From contig JAGCOQ010000024.1 in the NCBI GenBank assembly GCA_017642625.1, positions 1-14,033 on the forward strand: a DNA stretch of 14,033 nt, given 5' to 3'. Below are positions 7,796 to 14,033 of the stretch, one piece after another. The stretch comes from Alphaproteobacteria bacterium. Lineage in GTDB: Bacteria; Pseudomonadota; Alphaproteobacteria; Rs-D84. The position numbers and the translations under genes are program-made. Below the pieces are notes generated by a model. That model had not been told where the DNA came from. It saw only the letters and a list, made by a program, of their open reading frames with translations, and ran no database searches. Each line of letters opens with the position of its first letter. The stretch's first letter is position 1.

Positions 7796-7829
7796 TTGAC
7801 AAAAACGCCAACCTGTCTATAATAAAAGT
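7796..7829 (+). promoter_or_regulatory. Perfect consensus promoter predicting a leaderless mRNA
   Basis: TTGACA (7796-7801) and TATAAT (7818-7823) are both exact consensus hexamers, with a 16-base spacer. Seven bases beyond the -10 is position 7830, the A of the ATG of the 358-residue protein. No Shine-Dalgarno fits in the gap, so the message is probably leaderless. An A-rich stretch (7781-7788) lies just upstream of the -35. Confidence 0.85.
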
Positions 7830-8906
7830 ATGTTGGTATGGACCAAAGATTTTTATGATTCTCATAAATACGCAATCCTGTGGACTGTGGTATATGTTAT
7901 TATCACATGGGCCATTATGCAGTATATGTTTAACTTTAACATATTCTCGGCTTTGCGTTGGCACCAGTTGATGCACTCTCACCTGCATGGGTTTGCCGGT
8001 TTAGTATTTGGTATTCTGATTTTGGCAATGGTTCCGTTGTATGTCGCAACGACTGTTATGGTTATGCGCAAGAATGAACCCTTGTTTAATTTCAAACTTA
8101 CAATGCCACAAATAGTAAAAGATGCATTTGTTCAACCACCAATGCCCGAACCTGCACAAACAAAAACCACAACCACCACCACAACACAAACCACGACAAC
8201 GGATGTTGTCGTTGAAACCGCACCCGCTGCGCCGGCACCGAACCCTGAACCGAAACCAGAGCCCGTTCCGGATGTGCTTCCTGCGGAATTAAGGGTTGCA
8301 TATTCGCGCGCACGTGAACACACCACACGCGCACAAACACCTGCATTTGATTTGGGCAATGTGACCAAGGCGGCACCACCCGCCCCAACACCAATCAAGA
8401 TGGTTCCAGAACCCGCATCGGAACCAGAACCCGAAATGCCAATTCCAACTGACTTTGACATAGAAGAAACATCAAACATCGTAAATGATGCGCCAGTGTT
8501 CACCACATTAAACTTTGACGAAGATGATGCAAATTATGACGAAGAAGAACCAACACCTGAAATCACAGATATAAAAACAACAACAAACGACAATGATGTT
8601 GTCGCAAAATACCTTGATACAAAATCCATACCATATAAAACAGACAACGAAGTTATCGTGACGAACAAATTTGCAATTGTATCACACACCGATTCGGATT
8701 TTTGGGTTGCAGATAACGAATCGTGGTTCGCCGCCGGCAAAATCAGAAAGTCGCCAATTGCATCTGTATTAAATGTTGCAAGTGCAAACAAAGTTCAACC
8801 GGTCTTGTATCTGGGCGCAGATAATATAATGGATATAGATGACTTGCGCAAACAATGGCAAACATCCGGCATATTGATTATTACTGATTTGAAAGATTTG
8901 ATATAA
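7830..8906 (+). CDS. Two-helix membrane protein with long Thr/Pro/acidic linker and C-terminal domain (358 aa)
   Basis: Not recognised. Two membrane helices are visible at about 14-36 and 54-78. The loop between them is histidine-rich (RWHQLMHSHLHGF, 43-55). A cytoplasmic or periplasmic linker follows, with a threonine run (112-124), Pro/Ala/Glu-rich stretches (131-150, 181-205) and an acidic part (208-246). The C-terminal domain (about 255-358) alternates strands and helices: VIVTNKFAIVSHTDSDFWVAD, SWFAAGKIRKSP, VQPVLYLGADNI, then GILIITDLKDLI. The helical hairpin and tail suggest an inner-membrane anchor that presents a soluble domain on a flexible tether, perhaps as part of a complex. The gene has its own strong promoter, stands alone on the plus strand, and ends at a strong terminator. 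The ATG at 7830 is set by promoter geometry, not by a ribosome binding site. Confidence 0.85.
   Translation: MLVWTKDFYDSHKYAILWTVVYVIITWAIMQYMFNFNIFSALRWHQLMHSHLHGFAGLVFGILILAMVPLYVATTVMVMRKNEPLFNFKLTMPQIVKDAFVQPPMPEPAQTKTTTTTTTQTTTTDVVVETAPAAPAPNPEPKPEPVPDVLPAELRVAYSRAREHTTRAQTPAFDLGNVTKAAPPAPTPIKMVPEPASEPEPEMPIPTDFDIEETSNIVNDAPVFTTLNFDEDDANYDEEEPTPEITDIKTTTNDNDVVAKYLDTKSIPYKTDNEVIVTNKFAIVSHTDSDFWVADNESWFAAGKIRKSPIASVLNVASANKVQPVLYLGADNIMDIDDLRKQWQTSGILIITDLKDLI
8163..8201 (+). repeat. ACN-codon run encoding polythreonine
   Basis: A run of ACA/ACC/ACG codons encodes threonine at nearly every position of residues 112-124, with a single glutamine inside. Such tracts are flexible and prone to length change. 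It marks the beginning of the linker of the 358-residue membrane protein. Confidence 0.7.
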
Positions 8907-8940
8907 GAAAAAAACACCGCCCAAACGGGCGGTGTAATTT
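8907..8940. terminator. Bidirectional intrinsic terminator
   Basis: A 9-bp GC-rich stem pairs 8914-8922 (ACACCGCCC) with 8927-8935 (GGGCGGTGT) around an AAAC loop. It is flanked by A7 on the left (T7 for the minus strand) and AATTTT on the right. It lies between the convergent 358- and 938-residue protein genes. The stop codon of the latter overlaps the right-hand T-rich end. Confidence 0.92.
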
Positions 8941-11756
8941 TACAACAAGTTTACTTCATCTCTAACTTCTTTTGGTTCTTCCCAAGTTTCACAATAATTC
9001 TTCTTTACCTTTGCACAGGTTTTATATGTTCTAATCCTTGTGCAAACACCAGTTGCAGGATCAAATTGTGTACTTATTTCTTCCTGATAATTCCAATTCT
9101 TAACATCCGCCTTTCCTACTGGTGATGATGCGCTTGTAGCAAGAGCGACAGCACCAATGACCCCTATTGGTCCTGTAAGTGCCGCACCAAGAGTAGCCGC
9201 CAATGTGACGCCTATCCATTTGCCAGTATTTGAAACCTTTGGTGATACAGCTGACGAATTAGCCAAAGAGCCCCTACTTCCCCATGCATTACAGATTTCT
9301 TTTGCCGATTCAAGCGCGATATTCTTATCAATACGTTCCGCTGCTTTGACTTGGTCTTTCATCATACGCGCAACTTCACTGTCATATCTTTTATTATAAT
9401 TTTCGCGCGCATTTTTAAGTGCCGATAAAGCAATCGTCTGACGCATTTGTGATGTCAGGTTCGGAAAACGACCCAAACCGCGCCCTTGCTGACCAAACGA
9501 TTTATCGTCATTACCAATCTTCATACCTTGGACACGACGACCCGTCATACAGTATTGCACAGTTGGATCCGATTCGATTGCATCAATCGCTGTATTAACC
9601 GCATTTATCAACGCACGCATTTCCATACCATATACGCGTTCAGTAATTATCGTTCTATTTTCTTCATTAACAGGGATACCCGCATTTTCTAATGCAGCGA
9701 CATATTCTTCTTCGGTTGTAAATGCGCAATCAGATACACCATTACCGCCATCTTTGCAAGTATATGCTATATCACCCCAATACATTGTTCCGGACAATTT
9801 TCCAGCCCAACCTATTGCACCATTTCCGGGGTTCATCAAATCGTATTCGCTTATACCATCCAACGAATCCATACACACCGGCCCCCAATCCAGTGTATTA
9901 TTCGATTCATTAATGCCAGTATACTGACAAATCTGATATTTAAACGAACGGGTGCCGGTACCACTGTCAACCGCTAAACCGTTACAGTTTTCAGTATCGC
10001 CACAGACCTTTATCATTGCTTCATTCGCAGCATTTTGACAACGCGACAACATTGAATTATCAATGTTCAACATAACCCCTTGGACCATCGTTGCAATTAC
10101 GTCATAAACCGCCGATCCACGAATTTCTGTTTCGCCATAGACCATTTGGCACCCAAGCAATTTTTCATACGGACACATACGCATAATTGCATCTGTATCC
10201 AAACCAACACATTGTGAATAATCCGAACCGCAACGATCTTCGGATTGCAAACAAGCCTTTACTTCGCGGGTGCATGAATCAACACGCATAGAAGCAAGAC
10301 GCGCAACTATAAAATCCCAAATCTGTGATTTTTCCGCTTTGGATGCGCTTGATGCATCAATGCCACATGCGTTAAGTGGAATCTTACACACGTTCAGCAT
10401 TGATTCCGGACGCGTCAAACATAAATCATATGAACCGTCTGGATCGCTGGGGTCGATATTATCACGACATGCTTTTTGGAAACATTGTGATATATTGCCG
10501 ATACAGTTTTGACGCAAGTTATCTTCGGCGATAAGTTCCGCAGATTTAACCGCCGGCGCAACTTCTTTCAAGAACGTTCCCCAAACTTGATCCGCAACAC
10601 TTTGGCACTGTTTCGTGACCGTTTCACACAACGGTTTTTTCGCCAACAAAGTGTCGTATGTTGATGCGGTTATTTCAATCGTTGTTGCCGAACCCTTGAT
10701 TGAATATTTCTTGGCTTTCAACGAAGTACTTTTGTTCACATTGGTGTTATCAGATGCCGCAACAGATGCACATGCAGCGAAATCATCACCACATCCGGCT
10801 GTTGTCTGCATACACTTTTTGAATTCGATTGTGCATTGTCCTAAATCGTATTTGTTTGCCGCCCGCAGTTGTTCCAACGCCGCATCACGCAACGCACGTT
10901 CCGCGGTGGCTAACTTGGTCTGGCTGGCGTTTTTCTGTTGCTTTAAACTATTTTCATACGCACTGCAATCGGACTTTACCTTTTGCGCATACAGCAATTG
11001 CAATATGTCCATATCGGCCGAACATTCTGGGACTTGGGCTGCACATAAACTGTGTGCTGCGCGTTGTAACGAATCGCCGGTTTTGCCCTCTATGACGGAA
11101 TCCGAAGTGGAAAAGATGTCAAACACATCGGTGTCTTCCAACAGTATGGGATTTTCCCACAATGACAAATCCAGTGTTCTTTTGCGGTTCTTTTCAATCG
11201 AATCCATTGATTCTTGGGCAACCGCCTTGGCCTTGGCAATTGCAGCTTCGGCATCTGAGCCCATTTCTATTTTTTCAACACCATATGTCGCCATTTGGTA
11301 TGATTGTTGGTCTAACTTCTCGATTTCAGCCAATATTTCGTCCAATTCGGCGTTTCTGTTGCTGCAAATACAACGACCTCCACTGGTGTTTTCCAGCATA
11401 CAGAACGCATCCATACAGCCGTAATATTTGTTTTGGCATTCTTCGTTCACAGCAGTATTTTTGATTGCGGTCGCAACCTTGGTCCCCGAATTAATAACTT
11501 TTTGCGTGGTGACGGCGGCGCGTGATACAACCGCCGGCTGACTGGCGGGTACGGTGCGTGCAGTGACCGCTGTGCGTGCCGGTGTTCCGGTTCGCGAAAC
11601 CGAGCGCGTCGCACTGCGTGTGGTTGACGCGGCATTTACCGTCTGGACCGCGCTGGCTGTGTCGGTGCCACCACTACGTGGCGACTGACGCGTTGCCGCA
11701 TTCGCGTTTATAACCGCCCCCAAAATCAGCATAATTGAGATTATTATTTTCCTCAT
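8940..11756 (-). CDS. Large exported protein with repeated CX6C cysteine motifs (938 aa)
   Basis: Family not recognised. From ATG 11756 a signal peptide (MRKIIISIMLILGAVINANA, 1-20) precedes a Thr/Ser/Ala/Arg-rich low-complexity part (25-100) and a long region with 38 cysteines. Eleven neighbouring pairs are exactly seven residues apart. Two sets of four form ladders (308/315/322/329 and 495/502/509/516) with similar intervening residues. Another pattern, CX6CX4C, occurs at 107-119 and 418-430. Helical, probably coiled-coil stretches lie between (for example 136-190 and 270-300). A glycine/alanine hydrophobic segment is at about 846-876. The protein is likely periplasmic or surface-exposed and disulfide-stapled. 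ATG 11756 is preferred because GGGGGCG precedes it and the signal peptide starts there. An in-frame ATG four codons upstream (11768) has no ribosome binding site. Confidence 0.8.
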   Translation of the reverse strand: MRKIIISIMLILGAVINANAATRQSPRSGGTDTASAVQTVNAASTTRSATRSVSRTGTPARTAVTARTVPASQPAVVSRAAVTTQKVINSGTKVATAIKNTAVNEECQNKYYGCMDAFCMLENTSGGRCICSNRNAELDEILAEIEKLDQQSYQMATYGVEKIEMGSDAEAAIAKAKAVAQESMDSIEKNRKRTLDLSLWENPILLEDTDVFDIFSTSDSVIEGKTGDSLQRAAHSLCAAQVPECSADMDILQLLYAQKVKSDCSAYENSLKQQKNASQTKLATAERALRDAALEQLRAANKYDLGQCTIEFKKCMQTTAGCGDDFAACASVAASDNTNVNKSTSLKAKKYSIKGSATTIEITASTYDTLLAKKPLCETVTKQCQSVADQVWGTFLKEVAPAVKSAELIAEDNLRQNCIGNISQCFQKACRDNIDPSDPDGSYDLCLTRPESMLNVCKIPLNACGIDASSASKAEKSQIWDFIVARLASMRVDSCTREVKACLQSEDRCGSDYSQCVGLDTDAIMRMCPYEKLLGCQMVYGETEIRGSAVYDVIATMVQGVMLNIDNSMLSRCQNAANEAMIKVCGDTENCNGLAVDSGTGTRSFKYQICQYTGINESNNTLDWGPVCMDSLDGISEYDLMNPGNGAIGWAGKLSGTMYWGDIAYTCKDGGNGVSDCAFTTEEEYVAALENAGIPVNEENRTIITERVYGMEMRALINAVNTAIDAIESDPTVQYCMTGRRVQGMKIGNDDKSFGQQGRGLGRFPNLTSQMRQTIALSALKNARENYNKRYDSEVARMMKDQVKAAERIDKNIALESAKEICNAWGSRGSLANSSAVSPKVSNTGKWIGVTLAATLGAALTGPIGVIGAVALATSASSPVGKADVKNWNYQEEISTQFDPATGVCTRIRTYKTCAKVKKNYCETWEEPKEVRDEVNLL
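10209..10274 (-). repeat. Second four-cysteine CX6C ladder (coding repeat)
   Basis: Encodes residues 495-516 of the 938-residue protein, with cysteines at every seventh residue. It pairs with the copy at 10770-10835. Shared positions include Glu then Val/Phe then Lys after the first cysteine, Gln after the second, Gly directly after the third, and Asp-Tyr/Phe before the fourth. Confidence 0.7.
10770..10835 (-). repeat. First four-cysteine CX6C ladder (coding repeat)
   Basis: Encodes residues 308-329 of the 938-residue protein. Cysteines sit at positions 1, 8, 15 and 22, the same spacing as the copy at 10209-10274. The intervening residues also match (for example CTIEFKKC against CTREVKAC), which points to an internal duplication rather than chance. 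Confidence 0.7.
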
Positions 11757-11779
11757 CCACGCCCCCATTTATTCATATT

Positions 11780-11798
11780 ATTTTACCATAAAAAAGCC
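11780..11798 (-). promoter_or_regulatory. Extended -10 promoter of the 938-residue protein gene
   Basis: The minus strand reads GGC, T6, A, then TGGTAAAAT: -10 TAAAAT (11780-11785) with the TGn extension. Only a poor -35 (TTTAAT, 11803-11808) is present. Transcription should start near 11773, giving a leader of under 20 bases with GGGGGCG as the ribosome binding site. Confidence 0.65.
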
Positions 11799-11817
11799 TT
11801 TTATTAAAACACTTTTT

Positions 11818-11827
11818 GCACGCGTGC
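11818..11827. promoter_or_regulatory. Perfect 10-bp palindrome in the divergent promoter region
   Basis: GCACGCGTGC is self-complementary and lies between the minus-strand promoter of the 938-residue protein gene and the plus-strand promoter of the DUF3419-like pair. In an A/T-rich spacer this GC palindrome stands out as a possible operator. No regulator is identified. Confidence 0.3.
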
Positions 11828-11846
11828 GCCCCACTCTATAATAATA

Positions 11847-11876
11847 TTGACAATTTTTATTTTTGTGCTATATATT
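11847..11876 (+). promoter_or_regulatory. Promoter of the DUF3419-like gene pair
   Basis: A perfect -35 TTGACA (11847-11852) is followed by overlapping -10 candidates TATATA (11869-11874, spacer 16) and TATATT (11871-11876, spacer 18). The start would fall near 11881-11883, after the ATG at 11878, which therefore cannot be the translation start. A second TATAAT (11837-11842) with TTTGCA (11815-11820) 16 bases upstream is a weaker alternative. Confidence 0.65.
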
Positions 11877-11904
11877 AATGGGAAAAGAACCAAAGGGTAA
11901 AACC

Positions 11905-12672
11905 ATGGCAAAACAAACGAATCTTTTGTATGACTTTGCGCCGGCTTATACGATAAGCAATGAAAATCAGCGTTGGGCAACCACCGCAATACCAAACGCG
12001 TCACAAGTTTTGACCGTTGCGGGTTCCGGCGACCAAGCCTTGTTCTATAAATTGGCGGGTGCAAAAACCATCCACACATTTGACAGAACAAAAAACGCAC
12101 GCGCTATCCAAGATATAAAAATCGCCGCTATACAGGTTTTATCCCTGGCGGAATATCGCAAATTATTGCTGGACGCATCCAGTTGCGGCACTATTCCCAA
12201 CACCCCCGAAGCAAGAAAAATTAGACCTTTCTTATCTTTGGAAGCAAAACATATCATTGAATCCCCACAAAATTTCCGTCGGATTTTTGACGTGGCAAGT
12301 TGCAACGCAAACGACTTTCCTGAAAACATCCCGACACAAGCCGAATATAACAGATTGAAAAGCACGCTTACTAAATCGTTCAAATTTATCTGCTCTGATT
12401 TATACGATTTAGGCGCAAAAATATCCGGCCAATATGATTTGATTAACATTTCAAACATATTTGATTATTGCTATGACGGCAACGAAAAAATAAAGATTTT
12501 AATCGATTTAGCACAACATTTGAACGTTGGTGGTCATATCGTGTATTTACCACAAAAGAGTGGTTTTTGGTATCCAGGATTTTATTTGGAAACACCGGCG
12601 TTCAAGTTGGATTATACAAAAACTTTATGCAATAATGATTCCAAAATGATTTTATTTCAACGCACACGATAA
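11905..12672 (+). CDS. DUF3419/BtaA-like SAM-binding protein, first paralogue (255 aa)
   Basis: A predicted cytoplasmic enzyme with a class I Rossmann fold. Motifs, numbered from ATG 11905, are PAYTISNEN (13-21), SAM-binding loop VLTVAGSGDQAL (35-46), an acidic strand end HTFD (57-60), QDIKIAAI (68-75), YDLINISNIFDY (around 173-184) and LNVGGHIVYLP (around 200-210). This order resembles DUF3419, whose member BtaA transfers the 3-amino-3-carboxypropyl group of S-adenosylmethionine to diacylglycerol in betaine lipid synthesis. These proteins are shorter, so the substrate is open and a methyltransferase is equally possible. The frame is open to a TTG at 11863 and an ATG at 11878, but the promoter geometry and AAAGGG ahead of 11905 favour this start. 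A paralogue follows five bases after the stop. Confidence 0.75.
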   Translation: MAKQTNLLYDFAPAYTISNENQRWATTAIPNASQVLTVAGSGDQALFYKLAGAKTIHTFDRTKNARAIQDIKIAAIQVLSLAEYRKLLLDASSCGTIPNTPEARKIRPFLSLEAKHIIESPQNFRRIFDVASCNANDFPENIPTQAEYNRLKSTLTKSFKFICSDLYDLGAKISGQYDLINISNIFDYCYDGNEKIKILIDLAQHLNVGGHIVYLPQKSGFWYPGFYLETPAFKLDYTKTLCNNDSKMILFQRTR

Positions 12673-12677
12673 ACCAA

Positions 12678-13499
12678 ATGGTATATCACCCCTATTCTTT
12701 GCAAGATATCGACATTGCCAGAAGTAAATTCAATCGTGACCATATTTATGACACGGATGGAAACGATTTTTTCTCTCGTTTTTCACCAGCATATATAGTA
12801 TCAAACGAAAATCTGAAACGCGAAGTTATGCTTACCCAGAATGCAAAAAATGTTCTGACGGTTGCAGGTTCTGGCGACCAAGCACTATATTACAAAATGG
12901 CTGGTGCAAAAAATGTTGATACATTTGACATTTCATTTTGTGCACATGCGCTTCAAGATATAAAAACAACTGCGATCGGCAAATTAAAACACACCGAGTA
13001 TTTCGTATTACTGGAAAATTTGTACCAGACAGGTAACGCCCCAAAAATACCAATAATGTCTAAAATCTTGCCACTTTTGCCAAAAGACACCTTGGATTTT
13101 CTCAATGATATGCGTGACTGTTATATATTCAGGCGTGGTATAAATCCATTATATTTACCGTGGTTGCTGTTTCGGCCGACACGCAATGAATATAAAAAAA
13201 TGCGGTTATGTGTACCACCATATTTCAATTTTATCTGGTCAAATGTGTTGGATTTACATACACAACTGTATGACAAATATGATGTTATAAATCTGTCTAA
13301 TATTTTTTCATATATGGAACAAGAAGAAAAGGTCCAAACCATAGAAAGCCTTGGTCCATATTTGAACATTGGCGGTCACATTGTGCTTTGTGACGTTTTT
13401 CACAACCCAGTCCCAGAATTAGAAAACTTTCGGGTGCACAAACGTCTGATGCATTTATCATGGTATAAAGAAATTATGACATTACAAAAAATAAAGTAA
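12678..13499 (+). CDS. DUF3419/BtaA-like SAM-binding protein, second paralogue (273 aa)
   Basis: A tandem copy of the preceding gene with an N-terminal addition of about 20 residues (MVYHPYSLQDIDIARSK). The same blocks recur: PAYIVSNEN (38-46), VLTVAGSGDQAL (60-71), DTFD (82-85), ALQDIKTTAI (91-100), YDVINLSNIFSYM (around 204-216) and LNIGGHIVLCD (around 231-241). In the 62 residues from the shared Tyr of PAY to the AI of that block, I count about 36 identities with the first copy, while the middle and C-terminal parts differ much more. The two may form a heterodimer or act on related substrates. There is no Shine-Dalgarno before the ATG and the gap is five bases, so translation is probably coupled to the first gene. 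A terminator follows at once. Confidence 0.75.
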   Translation: MVYHPYSLQDIDIARSKFNRDHIYDTDGNDFFSRFSPAYIVSNENLKREVMLTQNAKNVLTVAGSGDQALYYKMAGAKNVDTFDISFCAHALQDIKTTAIGKLKHTEYFVLLENLYQTGNAPKIPIMSKILPLLPKDTLDFLNDMRDCYIFRRGINPLYLPWLLFRPTRNEYKKMRLCVPPYFNFIWSNVLDLHTQLYDKYDVINLSNIFSYMEQEEKVQTIESLGPYLNIGGHIVLCDVFHNPVPELENFRVHKRLMHLSWYKEIMTLQKIK

Positions 13500-13500
13500 T

Positions 13501-13533
13501 AAAAAAACGGGGCATCGCCCCGTTTAATTTTTT
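13501..13533. terminator. Bidirectional intrinsic terminator
   Basis: A 9-bp stem pairs 13505-13513 (AAACGGGGC) with 13517-13525 (GCCCCGTTT) around an ATC loop. AATTTTTT follows on the plus strand, and a run of A on the left gives T's for the minus strand. It ends the DUF3419-like pair and, from the other side, rplQ. Confidence 0.92.
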
Positions 13534-13543
13534 GCCTTGGTTT

Positions 13544-14033
13544 TTATTTACCTGTGGCACGACGTTTCACCGCAACTTCTTTTTTCGCAGTTGTTGTCGC
13601 CTTGGCCGCCTTTGGTGCTTCTTTTGCAACCTTGGCGGCTGGTGCCTTGGCACTTGCTTTCTTTGCAGTTGCCTTTTCTTCGGTTGCTACATCAGCGGCT
13701 GCATCTGCTGCGACTGTTTTTGGTGTTGCTTTCTTTGCATTTTCGTCGCGATCAACCAATTCGATAATCGCCATTGGTGCCGCATCACCATAACGGAAAC
13801 CCGCCTTTAAGACGCGTGTATATCCGCCTGGGCGTTTTGCATAACGTGGTCCCAAAACAGTGAACAATTTTTTCACAGTCGATTCGGAACCGTTGCCCAA
13901 TTCAGATGCAATCAAACGACGATTTGCAACGCTGTCGACCTTGGCACGAGTAATCATTTTTTCGACCACTGTGCGCAAATCTTTTGCCTTTGGCAAAGTC
14001 GTTTTAATTTGTTCTTTTTCAATCAAGTTTTTC
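13544..14033 (-). CDS. rplQ: 50S ribosomal protein L17, 5' end beyond the window
   Basis: L17 binds 23S rRNA near the peptide exit tunnel of the large subunit. The visible part begins at [18 protein letters not shown] and reads through [23 protein letters not shown], all characteristic of L17. About 15-20 N-terminal residues (the usual MRH.... start) lie past position 14033, so this is partial, and the TTG at 14024-14026 is not the true start. After VDR comes a tail of about 67 residues made almost only of Ala, Lys, Thr, Val and Glu, ending [10 protein letters not shown]. Many L17 proteins stop close to VDR; alphaproteobacterial ones often have a shorter acidic/Ala tail. In most bacteria rplQ closes the rpoA operon, so rpoA is expected just outside. 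The strong terminator after the stop fits that position. Confidence 0.96.
   Translation of the reverse strand, partial: KNLIEKEQIKTTLPKAKDLRTVVEKMITRAKVDSVANRRLIASELGNGSESTVKKLFTVLGPRYAKRPGGYTRVLKAGFRYGDAAPMAIIELVDRDENAKKATPKTVAADAAADVATEEKATAKKASAKAPAAKVAKEAPKAAKATTTAKKEVAVKRRATGK

Noticed and set aside
7281..7799. Plus-strand ORF with a Gly-Ser-Phe repeat
   Set aside because: The repeat is the reverse reading of the Pro-Glu-Lys spacer of the minus-strand gene, and the ORF runs across two divergent promoters.
10615..11424. Plus-strand ORF of 269 codons
   Set aside because: Antisense to the 938-residue exported protein gene, which has a signal peptide, promoter, ribosome binding site and structured cysteine pattern. 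The ORF is a by-product of that gene's codon usage.
11863..11904. Upstream TTG (11863) and ATG (11878) starts for the first DUF3419-like gene
   Set aside because: Both lie within or before the predicted -10/+1 region of the promoter. The ATG at 11905 has AAAGGG at a fair distance.

Overview
The window looks like a chromosomal piece of a Gram-negative bacterium of moderate to low GC with A/T-rich intergenic regions and sigma70-type promoters. The LPS-export pair lptC-lptB, an OmpA-type peptidoglycan-binding lipoprotein and several exported proteins imply a two-membrane cell. The Ala/Lys-tailed ribosomal protein L17 and the lptC/lptB pairing fit an alphaproteobacterium, perhaps an uncultured host-associated lineage. 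That placement is inference from gene style, not from a marker search. No mobile element, tRNA, rRNA or CRISPR array was found, and no intergenic gap exceeds 300 bases.

Layout. Plus strand: enolase (16-1278), then a 66-residue two-helix membrane protein of the phage-superinfection-immunity type (1323-1523), closed by a perfect bidirectional hairpin. Minus strand (1587-4224): a 43-residue ORF, a 500-residue OmpA-domain lipoprotein and a 271-residue exported protein, each with its own promoter. Plus strand: lptC and lptB overlapping by ATGA (4315-5516), with lptA not between them. A complex hairpin lies between lptB and the convergent minus-strand gene for a 693-residue exported, cysteine-rich protein with a Pro-Glu-Lys spacer (5612-7693). 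Divergent from that is a plus-strand gene for a 358-residue two-helix membrane protein, whose consensus promoter predicts a leaderless mRNA (7830-8906). A convergent minus-strand gene encodes a 938-residue exported protein with 38 cysteines (8940-11756). Plus strand: two tandem paralogues with a DUF3419/BtaA-like SAM-binding fold (11905-13499). Last is the 3' part of rplQ on the minus strand (13544 to the window end).

How it fits together. Housekeeping genes (eno, lptCB, rplQ) are interspersed with envelope genes I cannot name. The most distinctive signal is in the exported proteins. The 938-residue protein carries cysteines at repeated exact seven-residue spacing (CX6C), including two four-cysteine ladders that look like copies of each other, and the 693-residue protein has four CX6C pairs. 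Both also carry glycine-rich hydrophobic segments. Their genes share a near-identical extended -10 promoter and the same tandem in-frame ATG arrangement, and the 271-residue gene has a related promoter. This suggests a co-expressed, disulfide-stabilised envelope protein family. Homology searches and proteomics would be needed to prove it.
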